Origin: Xanthomonas arboricola
GTDB taxonomy: Bacteria > Pseudomonadota > Gammaproteobacteria > Xanthomonadales > Xanthomonadaceae
Assembly (NCBI RefSeq): GCF_003353015.1
Contig: NZ_QREM01000008.1
Location: 239,198-303,197, forward strand
DNA length: 64,000 nt
Reading direction: 5' to 3'
Shown: positions 37,031 to 50,102 of the stretch, one piece after another
How positions within the stretch are numbered: position 1 is the first letter of the stretch
How the letters are laid out: each line of letters starts with the position of its first letter
Notes under the pieces: generated by a model
Databases searched by the model: none
The model's input: only the letters and a program-made list of their open reading frames with translations
What the model was told of the DNA's origin: nothing
Program-made: the position numbers and the translations under genes

Positions 37031-39027
37031 ACCACCTTCGCGGCCTGCGCCGCCTGTTGCTGTTCGAGCAGGGCAAAGCGCGCGTTCTCGATGCGCTCCA
37101 CTTCTTCGGCCGGCACCCAGTAGTCGATGTCGTTATCGAAGGTCCGTGCGATGAAGCTGCCGATCATGCCGACCAGGCCGACGATGGCCAGCCACCAGAT
37201 GTGCCAGATCAGGCCAAAGCCCAGCAGCACGCTGAAAGCACCCATGTAGACGCCTGCACCGGTGTTGCGCGGCATGTGGATCGGCTCGTACTTGGACGGA
37301 CGCACCCAGCCCTTGCCGTTCTGCTTGTCGGCCCAGAACTGGTCGCGGTCGTCGATGTGCGGCAGCACGGCGAAGTTGTAGAACGGCGGCGGCGACGAGG
37401 TGGCCCATTCCAGCGTACGGCCATCCCACGGATCGCCGGTGTGGTCCATGTGCTCCTTGCGCTTCCACACGCTGTAGCCGATCTGCACCAGGTTCAGGAA
37501 GATGCCCAGGCCGATGATCGCAGCGCCCACCGCGGCGACGTACAGCCACGGCGCCCACTCAGGATGGTTGTAGGTGTTCATGCGACGGGTCATGCCCATG
37601 AAGCCGAGCACGTACAGCGGCATGAAGGCCACGAAGAAACCGATGATCCAGCACCAGAACGAGGCCTTGCCCAGCTTCTCGTTGAGCTTGAAGCCGAACG
37701 CCTTCGGGAACCAGTAGGTCAGGCCGGCCAGGTAGCCGAACACCACGCCGCCGATGATCACGTTATGGAAGTGGGCGATCAGGAACAGGCTGTTGTGCAG
37801 CACGAAGTCCACGGCCGGGATCGCCAGCATCACGCCGGTCATGCCACCGATGGTAAAGGTGATGATGAAGCCGATCGTCCACAGCACCGGCGAGGTCATG
37901 TGCACGCGACCGCGGAACATGGTGAACAGCCAGTTGAAGATCTTCACGCCGGTCGGGATCGAGATGATCATCGTCGTGATGCCGAAGAAGGCATTGACGT
38001 TGGCACCCGAGCCCATGGTGAAGAAGTGGTGCAACCACACCACGAACGACAGCACGCCGATGCACGAGGTGGCGTAGACCATCGAGGTGTAGCCGAACAG
38101 GCGCTTGCGGCTGTAGGTAGCGATCAATTCGGAGAAGATGCCGAACGCCGGCAGGATCAGGATATAGACTTCCGGGTGACCCCAGATCCAGATCAGGTTG
38201 ACGTACATCATGGCGTTGCCGCCACCGTCGTTGGTGAAGAAGTGCGTGCCCAGGTAACGGTCGGCACCCAGCAGCGCCAGCGCCACGGTCAGGATCGGGA
38301 ACGCCGCGATGATCAGGATGTTGGTGATCAACGCGGTCCAGGTGAAGATCGGCATGCGCATCAGGGTCATGCCCGGCGCGCGCATCCGCATGATCGTCAC
38401 GAAGAAGTTCACGCCGGTCAGCAACGTGCCCAATCCGGAGATCTGCAACGCCCAGATGTAGTAGTCCACGCCGACGCCCGGACTGTATTCCAGCCCCGAC
38501 AACGGCGGATAGGCCAGCCAGCCGGTCTGCGCGAATTCGCCGACGCCCAGCGAGATGTTGATCAGCGCCGCACCGCCCACGAACAGCCAGAAGCTCAGCG
38601 AGTTCAGGAACGGGAACGCCACGTCGCGCGCACCGATCTGCAGCGGCACGATCAGGTTCAACAGGCCGGTCATGAACGGCATGGCCATGAAGAAGATCAT
38701 GATCACGCCGTGCGCGGTGAAGATCTGGTCGTAATGGTGCGGCGGCAGCACACCTTCGCCGCCGTTACCTGCCAACGCCTGCTGGGTGCGCATCATCGCC
38801 GCATCGGCAAAGCCGCGCAGCAACATGACCAGCGCCACGATGATGTACATCACACCGATGCGCTTGTGGTCCACCGAGGTGAACCACTCGTTCCACAGGT
38901 AGCTCCACAGCTTGTACTTGGTGATGGCGCCCGCGATGAGCAGGCCGAGCAGGCCGGCGCCACCGAGTGCGACCATGATGATCGGCTCGTGGTACGGAAC
39001 CGCCTCGATCGTAAGTTTGCCTAGCAT
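37027..39027 (-). CDS. cyoB: Cytochrome bo ubiquinol oxidase subunit I
   Basis: A 666-residue catalytic subunit with about 15 helices that oxidises ubiquinol, reduces oxygen and pumps protons. Heme-copper motifs are visible: [13 protein letters not shown] (heme b ligand), [14 protein letters not shown] (CuB His and cross-linked Tyr), VWLHHFF (CuB ligands) and [12 protein letters not shown] (heme ligands). Start MLGKLTI gives the family length and overlaps the cyoA stop by one base. Confidence 0.97.
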   Translation of the reverse strand: MLGKLTIEAVPYHEPIIMVALGGAGLLGLLIAGAITKYKLWSYLWNEWFTSVDHKRIGVMYIIVALVMLLRGFADAAMMRTQQALAGNGGEGVLPPHHYDQIFTAHGVIMIFFMAMPFMTGLLNLIVPLQIGARDVAFPFLNSLSFWLFVGGAALINISLGVGEFAQTGWLAYPPLSGLEYSPGVGVDYYIWALQISGLGTLLTGVNFFVTIMRMRAPGMTLMRMPIFTWTALITNILIIAAFPILTVALALLGADRYLGTHFFTNDGGGNAMMYVNLIWIWGHPEVYILILPAFGIFSELIATYSRKRLFGYTSMVYATSCIGVLSFVVWLHHFFTMGSGANVNAFFGITTMIISIPTGVKIFNWLFTMFRGRVHMTSPVLWTIGFIITFTIGGMTGVMLAIPAVDFVLHNSLFLIAHFHNVIIGGVVFGYLAGLTYWFPKAFGFKLNEKLGKASFWCWIIGFFVAFMPLYVLGFMGMTRRMNTYNHPEWAPWLYVAAVGAAIIGLGIFLNLVQIGYSVWKRKEHMDHTGDPWDGRTLEWATSSPPPFYNFAVLPHIDDRDQFWADKQNGKGWVRPSKYEPIHMPRNTGAGVYMGAFSVLLGFGLIWHIWWLAIVGLVGMIGSFIARTFDNDIDYWVPAEEVERIENARFALLEQQQAAQAAKVV

Positions 39028-39962
39028 CACTTGTCTCCAGAAGTGCACATGGCAACCGGCTCGGCAGCCGTTGCCTGATGGTCGCCGTGGCCTTTGTTAT
39101 GGCCCGGACCATTCATGTATTTGTCGACGAGCGAGCGGAACATGCCGTCCTGCACCGACGAGTAGTAGGTGACCGGATACTGTTCCTTGTCGTTGCGGTT
39201 GGCGGCCAGCACCTGGTACTCGGCGGCGTTCAACGCGGTCGGCGATGCCTTGACCTTGGCCACCCATGCCTCGAAGCCGGCCTGGTCGACGGCATGCGCC
39301 TTGAAGCTCATCTTCGAGAAGCCGTGACCGCTGTAGTTGGTCGACAGGCCGAAGTATTCGCCCGGCTCGTTGGCCACCAGATGCAGCTTGGTTTCCATGC
39401 CGGCCATCGCGTAGATCATCGTGCCCAGGTGCGGGATGAAGAACGAGTTCATCACCGTGTCGGAGGTGATCTTGAAGTTCAGCGGCGTATGTACCGGGAA
39501 GGCGATCTCGTTGACCGTGGCGATGTTCTGGTCCGGGTAGATGAACATCCACTTCCAGTCCAGCGACACCGCCTCGATGGTGATCGGCTTGACCTCAGAA
39601 TCCAGCGGCCGGTACGGGTCCAGCGCGTGCGAGGAGCGCCAGGTCAGCACCGCCAGCACCAGGATGATCACGCACGGAATCGACCACACCACCACTTCGA
39701 TGGCGGTGGAGTGCGACCAGTCCGGCTCGTAGCGCGCCTTCGTGTTGGACGCGCGGTACTTCCACGCGAACGCAATCGTCATCACGATCACCGGGATGAC
39801 CACGATCAGCATCAGCACCACCGAGGTGATCAGCAGCTGCTTCTCGTCGTGGCCGATCTGGCCTTTCGGATTGAGAATGGCCGAGTTGCAGCCTGCCAAC
39901 AGCAGGAACGGCAGCATCAGGCCTGGACGAAGTACACGCCCGAGATGTTTCAACGGAATCAT
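39027..39962 (-). CDS. cyoA: Cytochrome bo ubiquinol oxidase subunit II (lipoprotein)
   Basis: A 311-residue subunit II. The lipobox LLLAGC places the lipidated Cys at residue 25; two helices follow and then a cupredoxin domain that lacks the CuA ligands, as in quinol oxidases ([20 protein letters not shown]). The C-terminus is His-rich ([10 protein letters not shown]). Start MIPLKHL begins the lipoprotein signal. First gene of the cyoABCD operon. Confidence 0.96.
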   Translation of the reverse strand: MIPLKHLGRVLRPGLMLPFLLLAGCNSAILNPKGQIGHDEKQLLITSVVLMLIVVIPVIVMTIAFAWKYRASNTKARYEPDWSHSTAIEVVVWSIPCVIILVLAVLTWRSSHALDPYRPLDSEVKPITIEAVSLDWKWMFIYPDQNIATVNEIAFPVHTPLNFKITSDTVMNSFFIPHLGTMIYAMAGMETKLHLVANEPGEYFGLSTNYSGHGFSKMSFKAHAVDQAGFEAWVAKVKASPTALNAAEYQVLAANRNDKEQYPVTYYSSVQDGMFRSLVDKYMNGPGHNKGHGDHQATAAEPVAMCTSGDK

Positions 39963-40307
39963 CGGTCGATCCAAGTGCGAAGGAACGCCAGCCTCGTTCG
40001 TCGTATCCAGGTGGGACGCGTCCTGACGGCACGCTTCCTGACGGAAGGCGGCCACGCAGACCGAAGACACGAGTTAGCTCCCTGATTTTAGACTTTGCTG
40101 CACCTGCACGAAACCCATCGGCAATGATCTGCCGCAATTAATGCGCGCAAAACTGTGCGACATGTTGTCGCAGCGCCGCGCAGGGCGAGATGGCGGCAGC
40201 GGCGGCCGGCGTGATCTGCGGCGCGTGGCTGCGCCGGCGCCGCAGCGCGCGGGCATCGGCCCAAAACGCAACTGGGCCGACCAATGGTCGACCCAGTGCT
40301 GAAGCGA
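39963..40307. other. Upstream region of cyoA, 345 bases
   Basis: Holds the cyo promoter (minus strand) and, at its right end, the terminator of the tRNA gene. TAAAAT about 115 bases before cyoA on the minus strand is a possible -10 box but lacks a good -35. No gene is seen. Confidence 0.45.
40263..40297 (-). terminator. Terminator of tRNA-Thr
   Basis: On the minus strand ACTGGGTCGACC-ATT-GGTCGGCCCAGT (one mismatch) is followed by TGCGTTTT. It lies 11 bases after the tRNA 3' end. Confidence 0.85.
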
Positions 40308-40383
40308 TGGTGCCGGAAATAGGAATCGAACCTACGACCTACGCATTACGAATGCGCCGCTCTACCAACTGAGCTATTCCGGC
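40308..40383 (-). tRNA. tRNA-Thr (anticodon CGT)
   Basis: A 76-base cloverleaf ending in encoded CCA. Acceptor stem GCCGGAA/TTCCGGC, D-arm with AGCTCAGTTGGTAGAGC, anticodon loop TTCGTAA (CGT, reads ACG) and T-loop GGTTCGATTCC are all visible. It is a single tRNA gene with its own terminator. No integrase or att duplication is seen beside it. Confidence 0.96.
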
Positions 40384-40551
40384 GAGCCGTGAATTGTAGG
40401 AGTGGAGCCGGTGCCCGGTCAATCGCCAGCGGGTGGCGGACTGCGCGTCGGGCCGGGGCGGCGGCCGGCGGACGTCCAACTGCAGGTGTGCGAAACGTCC
40501 AGCCATGCCGCAGGCACCCGACGCCGGCTCAACCAGGCCGGAGCGCCCGCT

Positions 40552-41502
40552 TCAGCTGACCAGGCGCAACCGCAGTTCCTTGGGCAGCGCGAACACCATC
40601 GATTCCGGCTCGCCTTCCAGCTCGGACACACCGTCGGCGCCCAGCTCGTGCAACCGCGCCAGCACGCCATCGACCAGCACCTGCGGCGCGGAGGCGCCGG
40701 CGGTCAGGCCGATGTGCTGCTTGCCGACGATCCAGGCCGGGTCGATCTCGCTGGCGTTGTCGATCAGGTAGGACTCCACCCCGTCACGCCGGGCCAGCTC
40801 GCTCAGGCGATTGGAATTGGAGCTGTTGGGCGAACCGACCACCAGCACCAGATCGCATTGGCGCGCCAGGTCGCGCACCGCGTCCTGGCGGTTCTGGGTG
40901 GCGTAGCAGATGTCGTCGTGGCGCGGCCCCTGCATGGCCGGATAGCGTGCGCGCAGCGCCTCGATGATGCCCATGGTGTCGTCCACCGACAGCGTGGTCT
41001 GGGTGGTGTAGGCAAGATTGTCCGGCTGGCGGATCTGCAGCGTGGCGACCTGCTCGATGTCCTCGACCAGATAGATCGTGCCCGACCCGCGCTCGCGGCT
41101 CCACTGCCCCATCGTGCCTTCCACTTCCGGATGCCCGGCATGGCCGATCAGCACCACGTCGCGGCCGGCCCGGCAGTGCCGCGCCACCTCGAAATGCACC
41201 TTGGTCACCAGCGGGCAGGTCGCGTCGAACACCTTCAGCCCGCGACGCTCGGCCTCCTGGCGCACTGCCTGCGAGACGCCGTGTGCGCTGAAGATCACCG
41301 TGGCGTTGTCGGGCACCTCGTCCAGTTCTTCGACGAAGACCGCGCCGCGCTGCTTGAGGTCGTCGACCACGAAACGGTTGTGCACCACTTCATGGCGCAC
41401 GTAGATCGGCGCGCCCAGCGTTTCGATCGCGCGCTTGACGATCTCGATCGCACGGTCGACACCGGCACAGAAACCACGGGGATTGGCGAGCAGGACATCC
41501 AT
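40552..41502 (-). CDS. ispH: 4-hydroxy-3-methylbut-2-enyl diphosphate reductase
   Basis: A 316-residue iron-sulfur enzyme for the last step of the MEP isoprenoid pathway, making IPP and DMAPP. The three cluster cysteines are in RGFCAGV (Cys12), [11 protein letters not shown] and [20 protein letters not shown] binds the diphosphate. Start MDVLLAN matches the family; an ATG three codons upstream is possible. It ends the murJ-ribF-ileS-lspA-ispH series, 77 bases after lspA. Confidence 0.97.
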   Translation of the reverse strand: MDVLLANPRGFCAGVDRAIEIVKRAIETLGAPIYVRHEVVHNRFVVDDLKQRGAVFVEELDEVPDNATVIFSAHGVSQAVRQEAERRGLKVFDATCPLVTKVHFEVARHCRAGRDVVLIGHAGHPEVEGTMGQWSRERGSGTIYLVEDIEQVATLQIRQPDNLAYTTQTTLSVDDTMGIIEALRARYPAMQGPRHDDICYATQNRQDAVRDLARQCDLVLVVGSPNSSNSNRLSELARRDGVESYLIDNASEIDPAWIVGKQHIGLTAGASAPQVLVDGVLARLHELGADGVSELEGEPESMVFALPKELRLRLVS

Positions 41503-41516
41503 GGCGGGCATTCTAC

Positions 41517-41530
41517 GGGAATGGGGAATG
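41517..41530 (+). repeat. Two GGGAATG heptamers between lspA and ispH
   Basis: Two copies of the G-run heptamer (third position T-to-G variant) followed by two further G-runs lie directly before the ispH start. A short member of the dispersed family. Confidence 0.7.
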
Positions 41531-41579
41531 GAGGACGGGACCGGGCGATGCCGGTACGCCGCGACTTCAGCGTCGATTC

Positions 41580-42092
41580 CTACTTGCGGATCCCTGCCTC
41601 CCGCTTGCCGGACCTGTCGAACAGGCCGAACACCGCGATGCCAATGGCGCCGCCGACGATCGCCGAGTCGGCAATGTTGAACGCCGGCCAGGTGTGGCTG
41701 CCGATGTACCACTGGATGAAATCGACCACGTGGCCGTGCATCAGGCGGTCGATCACGTTGCCGATCGCCCCGCCGATCACCAGTGCATACGGCAGCGCGC
41801 TGCGCCACTCGCCGCGCGCGGTGCGCGACAGCCAGAACGCCAGCAGCCCACTGATACCTATCGCCAGCGCAGTGAAGAACCACAGCTGCCAGCCGCCGGC
41901 ATCGCTCAGGAAGCTGAAGGCGGCGCCGGTGTTGTAGGTGCGGTACCAGTTCCAGAAACCGTCGACCACCGGCACCGGGGTGTACTCGGGCAGGCTGGAC
42001 AGCACCCAGGCCTTGCTCCACTGGTCCAGCCCGACCACCAGTGCCGACAGCAGCAACCAGATCAGGGCGGAGGGTTTGGGACGTTGACTCAT
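41580..42092 (-). CDS. lspA: Lipoprotein signal peptidase (signal peptidase II)
   Basis: A 170-residue inner-membrane aspartyl protease with four helices. The catalytic aspartates are in [10 protein letters not shown] and [19 protein letters not shown] is the conserved loop. It cleaves prolipoproteins such as CyoA here. Start MSQRPKP gives the family length. Confidence 0.96.
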   Translation of the reverse strand: MSQRPKPSALIWLLLSALVVGLDQWSKAWVLSSLPEYTPVPVVDGFWNWYRTYNTGAAFSFLSDAGGWQLWFFTALAIGISGLLAFWLSRTARGEWRSALPYALVIGGAIGNVIDRLMHGHVVDFIQWYIGSHTWPAFNIADSAIVGGAIGIAVFGLFDRSGKREAGIRK

Positions 42093-42400
42093 GTCGAAAG
42101 ATCGCAGTTGGTGGTGACTTCTCCGACGCCGGAGAAGATGCCTGGATGGCGTTGGGATGGCGGTTGGCAGAACAAAAGCTGGAAGACAGGCGGGCAAGGA
42201 TGGCATGGACGTCCGAGCCGGCCGCCCTGCCCCGCATTGCCGCGTGCGCCACGCTTCAGCAAGCCAGGGAGTGCGGCGCCAGGGCCATCTACGGCAGCGG
42301 TGCCTGCCGATGAGGTCGCGCGCAGGCGCACGCCCGGCCCATCCGGGTCTCGATCACGCGTGGCAGGACCGGCCCGCCACGCGCGATCATGCGTACCCCA
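42093..42400. other. Gap between ileS and lspA, 308 bases
   Basis: Longer than usual for this operon, in which ileS and lspA are normally adjacent. No gene, clear promoter or terminator is recognised; lspA-ispH may have their own promoter here. Confidence 0.45.
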
Positions 42401-45232
42401 TCAGAACCAGCGACGCTCCTCGCCGGGGCCTTCGATATTGCTGACGCAGCGGCTGCACAGTTCCGGATGACGCGGATCGCTGCCCACGCTGGCCTGGTGG
42501 TGCCAGCAGCGCACGCACTTGGCCTTGCTGGTCGGCTGCGCGCTGACGAAGATGTCGTCGGTGCTAGCCGCAGTGACGGTGACATCGCCACTGATGAACA
42601 GGAAACGCAGCTCCTCGGCCAGCGGCTGCCAACGCGCGGCAGTCTGTGCATCGGCAGCCACGGTGATCTCCGCTTCCAGCGCCGCACCGATCGCGCCATT
42701 GGCACGCATCGGCTCCAGCACCTTGGCCACCTGCTCGCGCAAGGCCAGCAGCTTGTCCACATCCGCACCGGTCAGCGCGGCATCGGCCGGCAGCGGCGCC
42801 AGGCCGTCGTACCAGGTGGCGAACAGCACGTTGTCGGCATGCTTGCCTGGCAGATAGCCCCACAGCTCTTCGGCGGTGAAGCTCAGCACCGGTGCGATCC
42901 AGCGCACGAACGCCTCGGCCACGTGGTACATCGCGCTCTGCGCCGAACGGCGGCCGCGTGCATCCTCGGCCATCGTGTACAGACGGTCCTTGGTCACGTC
43001 CAGATACAGCGAACCCAGGTCCACGCTGCAGAAATTCAGCAGCGTCTGCACGATCTCGGCAAAGTCGTAGCGCGCGTACGCGGCGACGATCTTCTCCTGC
43101 AGTTCGTGCGCGCGATGCACGATCCAGCGGTCCAGTAGCACCATCTCGTCCAGCGCCACCAGATGCTGCAGCGGATCGAAGCCATGCAGGTTGCCGAGCA
43201 AAAAGCGCGCGGTATTGCGCAGGCGACGGTACGCGTCGGCATTGCGCTTGAGGATCTCCTGCGACAGCGACATCTCGTTGCTGTAATCGGCCGAGGCGAT
43301 CCACAGGCGCAGGATGTCCGCGCCCAGGGTCTTCATGATGTCCTGCGGCTCGATGCCGTTGCCCAACGACTTGGACATCTTGCGGCCGTGCTCGTCCACG
43401 GTGAAGCCGTGGGTCAGGCACTGCCTGTACGGTGCCGCCTTGTCCATCGCCACGCCGGTCAGCAGCGAGGACTGGAACCAGCCACGGTGCTGATCCGAGC
43501 CTTCCAGGTACAGGTCGGCCGGCTTGGGCAGGCCGCGATCCACCAGCACTGCCTCATGGGTCACGCCGGAGTCGAACCACACATCCAGGATGTCGGTGAT
43601 CTTGTCGTAGTCGGCGGCCTCGTCACCCAGCAATTCGGCCGCGTCCAGCGTGTACCACACGTCCACGCCGCCCAGTTCCACCCGGTCGGCGACCTGGCGC
43701 AGCAACTCGGTGCTGCGCGGATGCGGCTCGCCGGTTTCGCGATGCACGAACAAGGCGATCGGCACGCCCCAGGTGCGCTGGCGCGAAATCGTCCAGTCCG
43801 GACGCCCGTCGACCATGCCGGCGATGCGTGCCTGGCCCCAGGACGGATACCAGTGCACGTTGTCGATCGCCTTGAGCGCATCGGCGCGCAGGTTGGCCTG
43901 CTCCATCGAGATGAACCACTGCGGCGTGGCGCGGAATGCGATCGGCGTCTTGTGGCGCCAGCAATGCGGATAGCTGTGCTCCATCTTGCTGGCCGCCAGC
44001 AGCACGCCGGTGTCGCGCAGCGCCTCGATGAGGATGTCGTTGGCCTTCCAGATGTGCAGCCCGGCCAGCACGGTCTCGCCCAGCGGCGGCGTCGACGGCA
44101 GGTACACACCGCGCCCGTCCACCGGGTTGATCTGCGCAGCGCCGTAACGCTCGAGCAGGCCGTACTGCCTGGAGACCTGGTAGTCCTCCTGGCCGTGGCC
44201 CGGTGCGGTGTGCACCGCGCCGGTACCGTCCTCGGCCGACACGTGGTCGCCCAGCAACAGCGGGATTTCGCGCTCGGCATAGAACGGGTGGTTCAGCAGC
44301 ATCTGCTCCAGCGCCGCACCCTTGGCATGCCCGTGCACCACCACCGTGTCCACGCCGTAGCGCGCCAGCGCCTTGCCGGCCAGGGCCTCGGCCACCACCA
44401 GCCAGCGCGGCTGGCCGCGATCGGCCGGGCCTTCGACCAGCACGTAGTCCAGGTCCGCGCCCAGGCTCACCGCCAGCGACGCCGGCAGCGTCCACGGGGT
44501 GGTGGTCCAGATCGGCACCGCCACGCCCACGCCCGCCGGCAGGCTCGCGCCGAATGCAGCAGCCACGGCCGCCGGATCGCGCGCCGAATAGGCGATATCC
44601 ACCGTCGGCGACACCTTGTCGGCGTATTCGATCTCGGCCTCGGCCAGCGCCGAGCCACAGTCGAAGCACCAGTGCACCGGCTTGACGCCACGGGTCAGAT
44701 GGCCGTTGTCGACCACCTTGGCCAGCGCGCGGATCTCGTTGGCTTCGAAGCGGAAATCCAGCGTCCTGTACGGGTTGTCCCAGTCGCCGATCACGCCCAG
44801 GCGCTTGAAGTCGCGCCGCTGCAGGTCGATCTGCTCGGTGGCGTATTCGCGGCACTTCTGGCGAAACTCGGCAGCGTCCAGCTTGACGCCGACCTTGCCG
44901 TACTTCTTCTCGATCGCGATCTCGATCGGCAGGCCGTGGCAGTCCCAACCCGGGATGTAGGGCGCATCGAAGCCAGCCAGGTACTTGGACTTGACGATGA
45001 TGTCCTTGAGGATCTTGTTGACCGCATGGCCCAGATGGATCTGGCCATTGGCATACGGCGGGCCGTCGTGCAGCACGAACAGCGGGCGCCCGGCCGCATT
45101 GGCGCGCAGCTGCGCATACAGCCCCTCGCGCTCCCAGCGCTCCAGCATCGCCGGCTCGCGCTTGGGCAGGTCGCCGCGCATCGGGAAGTCCGTCGCGGGC
45201 AGATGGAGCGTGGCTTTGTAGTCTTGGGTCAC
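42401..45232 (-). CDS. ileS: Isoleucyl-tRNA synthetase
   Basis: A 943-residue class I synthetase. HIGH-type motif [16 protein letters not shown] motif [11 protein letters not shown], the editing domain between them, an anticodon-binding region and a C-terminal zinc finger (CVRCWHH...CSRC). The length matches the bacterial type. It starts six bases after ribF ends, so the two are co-transcribed. Confidence 0.98.
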   Translation of the reverse strand: MTQDYKATLHLPATDFPMRGDLPKREPAMLERWEREGLYAQLRANAAGRPLFVLHDGPPYANGQIHLGHAVNKILKDIIVKSKYLAGFDAPYIPGWDCHGLPIEIAIEKKYGKVGVKLDAAEFRQKCREYATEQIDLQRRDFKRLGVIGDWDNPYRTLDFRFEANEIRALAKVVDNGHLTRGVKPVHWCFDCGSALAEAEIEYADKVSPTVDIAYSARDPAAVAAAFGASLPAGVGVAVPIWTTTPWTLPASLAVSLGADLDYVLVEGPADRGQPRWLVVAEALAGKALARYGVDTVVVHGHAKGAALEQMLLNHPFYAEREIPLLLGDHVSAEDGTGAVHTAPGHGQEDYQVSRQYGLLERYGAAQINPVDGRGVYLPSTPPLGETVLAGLHIWKANDILIEALRDTGVLLAASKMEHSYPHCWRHKTPIAFRATPQWFISMEQANLRADALKAIDNVHWYPSWGQARIAGMVDGRPDWTISRQRTWGVPIALFVHRETGEPHPRSTELLRQVADRVELGGVDVWYTLDAAELLGDEAADYDKITDILDVWFDSGVTHEAVLVDRGLPKPADLYLEGSDQHRGWFQSSLLTGVAMDKAAPYRQCLTHGFTVDEHGRKMSKSLGNGIEPQDIMKTLGADILRLWIASADYSNEMSLSQEILKRNADAYRRLRNTARFLLGNLHGFDPLQHLVALDEMVLLDRWIVHRAHELQEKIVAAYARYDFAEIVQTLLNFCSVDLGSLYLDVTKDRLYTMAEDARGRRSAQSAMYHVAEAFVRWIAPVLSFTAEELWGYLPGKHADNVLFATWYDGLAPLPADAALTGADVDKLLALREQVAKVLEPMRANGAIGAALEAEITVAADAQTAARWQPLAEELRFLFISGDVTVTAASTDDIFVSAQPTSKAKCVRCWHHQASVGSDPRHPELCSRCVSNIEGPGEERRWF

Positions 45233-45238
45233 AGGTCT

Positions 45239-46249
45239 CTACCGTTGCGCTGCGTTGTCTGAGGTGCCTGCATGGACGTATGCAGACAGGTGCGAGGGAC
45301 TCGCAGGTTGTGCCGAGCCCGCGTGATTGTTCAATACGTCGCGTGCCTGTTCGGCATCGCGATGCATCTGAACGGTCAACGCGTCCAGGCCGTCGAACTT
45401 TTCTTCGTCGCGCAGCTTGGCGACGAATTCGACCGCGATATGCCGGCCATACAGATCGCCCTGGAAGTCGAACAGGTGCGCTTCCAGCAGCGGCTCCACG
45501 CCGGCCACCGTCGGCCGCGTGCCGAAGCTGGAGACCGACGGCCACGGCCGCTCGGCCACACCATGCACCCAGGTCGCGTAAATGCCCGACAGCGCCGGCG
45601 TGCGCGGAAACCGCAGATTGGCGGTCGGATAGCCCAGCGTGCGTCCAAGCTGCTTGCCGCGCACCACTCGCCCGCCGATGGCATATGGCCGGCCAAGCAA
45701 TTGCCCGGCGTGGGCGAACTCGCCGGCACCCAGCAGCTCGCGGATGCGCGTGGCCGAGATGCGCTCGCCATGCAGATGCACCGGCGCGATTTCGCCTGCT
45801 TCAAACCCGTAGTGCGCACCGAGCGTGCGCAGCAGACCGATATCGCCACCACGCCGATGGCCGAAACGGAACTCCGGGCCGATCCAGACCTCCCTGGCGC
45901 ACAACCGGCCGACCAGGCCCAGCCGCACGAAGTCCTCGGCGCTCATCGCCGACAGGCGGCCGTCGAACCGGATCATGCCCACGCTGTCGGCACCGAAGCC
46001 GTGCAGCCCTTCGATCTTGGCGCGGGCCAGGGTCAACCGCGGCGGCGGCGCGGCCGGGGCGAAAAATTCGCGCGGCAGCGGCTCGAAGCTCACCGCCACC
46101 GCCGGCACGCCCAGCGCGCGCGCGCGCGCGACCGCGTGCTGCACCAATGCCCGATGCCCCAGGTGCAGGCCATCGAAGGCGCCGATGCAGACCACGCTTC
46201 CGTGCGGGAACAGCGCCCCGCCCTCGACGTCTCTAAACAGCCTGCTCAT
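45239..46249 (-). CDS. ribF: Bifunctional riboflavin kinase/FAD synthetase
   Basis: A 336-residue enzyme making FMN and FAD from riboflavin. The N-terminal adenylyltransferase has IGAFDGLHLGHRALV and the ISATRIRELL motif; the C-terminal kinase has GYPTANLRF and FGTRPTV. Start MSRLFRDV gives the family length. It is linked to ileS. Confidence 0.96.
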   Translation of the reverse strand: MSRLFRDVEGGALFPHGSVVCIGAFDGLHLGHRALVQHAVARARALGVPAVAVSFEPLPREFFAPAAPPPRLTLARAKIEGLHGFGADSVGMIRFDGRLSAMSAEDFVRLGLVGRLCAREVWIGPEFRFGHRRGGDIGLLRTLGAHYGFEAGEIAPVHLHGERISATRIRELLGAGEFAHAGQLLGRPYAIGGRVVRGKQLGRTLGYPTANLRFPRTPALSGIYATWVHGVAERPWPSVSSFGTRPTVAGVEPLLEAHLFDFQGDLYGRHIAVEFVAKLRDEEKFDGLDALTVQMHRDAEQARDVLNNHAGSAQPASPSHLSAYVHAGTSDNAAQR

Positions 46250-46467
46250 TCCTCGATCCAAACAGATGCCGGCCTGCCGGCCGGCCCTCGTTGATGCATA
46301 ACGCGCAAGTATAGCCGTGCCTGTCAACCCGCATGGGCGCCGCCCGGCCGGTGCCGCGCCAGCTGCGTCCCGGAAGCGGGCAGGCGATTGCGCGCCCGCC
46401 CGGCCTGGCGTCAACTCCCACCGTCTGACCAATGGCTCTGCACCCGCCCGGCCGGCCTGGCGGGCGA

Positions 46468-48075
46468 CTAGCCTTCGCGCAGATGCCGCGGCCGCAACCC
46501 CAGCGCCACCTGCGCCATCAGATAGGTCGCCCCGCCGCTACCGACCAGCACCGCCAGCCAGCCGATGCGATCCCACTTGTCCATCACGGTGAACGATGGC
46601 AGCCACCACAGCAGGCTCAACAGCACCGCCACCATCGCCGCGCACGCCAGCAGCAGGCGCAGCGCATAGCCGGTCCACCCCGGCCGGCGCTGGTAGACGC
46701 CGGACTTGCCCAGCCAGTACCACAGCAAGCCCAGGTTGAGGTAACTCGACAGCGCGCTGGCAATGCCCAGCGCCAGATGCAGGCCCGGCTGCTTGCCCAG
46801 CGCCTGCATCACGCCCTGCGCCTTGAGCTCGGGCGGCACCATGACCTGGTAGACCACCGCCAGCAACGCGAAGTTGAACACCATGTTGGCGATCAACGCC
46901 GCCACGCCGGCCCGCACCGGGGTACGGGTGTCCTGGCGGGCGTAGAACGCCGGCAGCAGCACCTTGAGCATGGCGTAGGCCGGCAGGCCGAAGCTCAGGC
47001 CATAGACCGACATCGCGGTCATCCGCGTGTCGAAGGCAGTGAACTGGCGGTACTGGAACAAGGTCGCCACCAGCGGCTCGGCCAGCAGCAGCAAGCCGAG
47101 CATCGCCGGCACTGCGATCAACAGCGTGGTGCGGAACCCCCAGTCCAGCGCGCCGGAAAACGCGCTGCGGTCGGTCTTGACGTGATGGCGCGCCAGCGCC
47201 GGCAGGATCACCGTGCCCAATGCCACCCCGAACACGCCCAGCGGCAGCTCCAGAAAGCGGTCGGCCAGTGACAGCCACGACTGCGAGCCGTCGGCCAGGC
47301 GCGCGGCGATGACCGTGTCCAGCATCAGGTTGATCTGCGCGATCGACGAGCCGAACAGGGTCGGGATCATCAGGGTCAGCACCTTGCGCACGTCCGGATG
47401 CGTCCAGCCCCAGCGCGGCAGTGTCAGCAGGTCGATGCCCTTCAGGGCCGGCAGCTGAAACAGCAACTGCAGCGCACCGGCCACCAGCACCGCCCAGCCC
47501 AACGCCAGGATCGGTACTTCCAGCCGCGGCGCCAGCCACAGGGCACCGGCGATCATGCACAGGTTGAGGATCACCGGCGTCAGTGCCGGAATCGCAAATC
47601 GCTGGAAGCTGTTGAGCGCCCCGCCCGCCAGCGCGGTCAACGACACGAACAGCAGAAACGGAAACGTCAGCCGCAGCAGATCCACCAACAGGCCGTACTT
47701 GTCCGGATCGGTGGCCGCGCCATCGGAAAACACCGATGCCAGCTGCGGGGTGAAGATCAGCCCCAGCGCGGTGATCACCAGCAGCATGCCCCCAAGCGTG
47801 CCGGACACCCGCGCCATCAGCTCGCGCAGGTCCGCATGCGGGCGGGTTTCCTTGACTTCGGTGAACACCGGCACGAAGGCGGTGGCGAACGAGCCCTCGG
47901 CAAACAGCCGACGCAGGAAATTGGGGATCCGGAACGCCACCCAGAACGCGTCGGTGACTGCATTGGCGCCGAAGGTGGTGGAGATCGCCTGGTCGCGGAT
48001 CAGCCCCAATACCCGCGACACCATGGTCATACTGCTGAATGAGAGCAGGCCTCTCAACATGCCGGGCTTGCTCAC
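46468..48075 (-). CDS. murJ: Lipid II flippase MurJ
   Basis: A 535-residue polytopic protein of the MVF family with 14 predicted helices that moves lipid II across the inner membrane for peptidoglycan synthesis. The N-terminal SMTMVSRVLGLIRDQAIS and FRIPNFLRRLFAEGSF segments are diagnostic. It is divergent from rpsT across 101 bases, the usual arrangement in proteobacteria. Confidence 0.97.
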   Translation of the reverse strand: MSKPGMLRGLLSFSSMTMVSRVLGLIRDQAISTTFGANAVTDAFWVAFRIPNFLRRLFAEGSFATAFVPVFTEVKETRPHADLRELMARVSGTLGGMLLVITALGLIFTPQLASVFSDGAATDPDKYGLLVDLLRLTFPFLLFVSLTALAGGALNSFQRFAIPALTPVILNLCMIAGALWLAPRLEVPILALGWAVLVAGALQLLFQLPALKGIDLLTLPRWGWTHPDVRKVLTLMIPTLFGSSIAQINLMLDTVIAARLADGSQSWLSLADRFLELPLGVFGVALGTVILPALARHHVKTDRSAFSGALDWGFRTTLLIAVPAMLGLLLLAEPLVATLFQYRQFTAFDTRMTAMSVYGLSFGLPAYAMLKVLLPAFYARQDTRTPVRAGVAALIANMVFNFALLAVVYQVMVPPELKAQGVMQALGKQPGLHLALGIASALSSYLNLGLLWYWLGKSGVYQRRPGWTGYALRLLLACAAMVAVLLSLLWWLPSFTVMDKWDRIGWLAVLVGSGGATYLMAQVALGLRPRHLREG

Positions 48076-48099
48076 GCAGCCTCCCTCTTGACAACTGAC

Positions 48100-48128
48100 T
48101 TGACGTACATAACTAAGCCCATCATACT
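48100..48128 (+). promoter_or_regulatory. Candidate sigma-70 promoter of rpsT
   Basis: TTGACG (48100-48105), 17 bases, then CATACT (48123-48128), about 50 bases before the rpsT start. A second TTGACA at 48088 precedes TAACTA with 16-base spacing. Confidence 0.6.
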
Positions 48129-48176
48129 TTCCCGCTTGCTTTTTCCACTACACCGATTTTTCAGGAACCCACCACC

Positions 48177-48446
48177 GTGGCCAATATCAAGTCCGCCAAG
48201 AAGCGCGCCAAGCAGACCGTTGTGCGCAATGAGCGCAACACGGGCCAGCGTTCGATGCTGCGCACCGCCGTCAAGAAGGTGATCAAGGCCCTTGACGCCA
48301 ACGATGCTGCAGGCGCCGAAGCTGCTTTCGCCGTTGCCCAGCCCATCCTCGACCGTTTCAGCGCCCGTGGCCTGATTCACAAGAACAAGGCTGCGCGTCA
48401 CAAGAGCCGTCTGACCGCTCGCATCAAGGCCATCAAGGCCGCGTAA
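48177..48446 (+). CDS. rpsT: 30S ribosomal protein S20
   Basis: An 89-residue basic protein, [13 protein letters not shown] start and Lys/Arg-rich helices, binding 16S rRNA early in 30S assembly. It starts with GTG after AGGAA, as rpsT often uses a non-AUG start linked to weak, autoregulated translation. Followed by a strong terminator. Confidence 0.97.
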
Positions 48447-48492
48447 GCGCGCCGTGTCGGCATCACCGCAGGCCTGGCCTGCGGTGGCATAG

Positions 48493-48518
48493 AAAAACCC
48501 GGCCTTGGCCGGGTTTTT
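48493..48518. terminator. Bidirectional terminator between rpsT and obgE
   Basis: AAAAACCCGGCC-TT-GGCCGGGTTTTT with T-runs on both strands, between convergent genes. It should stop transcription from both sides. Confidence 0.95.
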
Positions 48519-48537
48519 TGTGTGCCTGCGCAGGCGC

Positions 48538-50090
<1,553 letters not shown>

Positions 50091-50102
50091 GACTGGTTCT
50101 CC

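Noticed and set aside
37057-39024. A 655-codon plus-strand open frame opposite cyoB
   Set aside because: CyoB on the minus strand is unmistakable; the antisense frame is His/Asp/Arg-rich low complexity.
40308-40383. tRNA-Thr as an integration site of a genomic island
   Set aside because: Both flanks are core genes (cyo operon and ispH), with no integrase and no second copy of the tRNA 3' end in the window.
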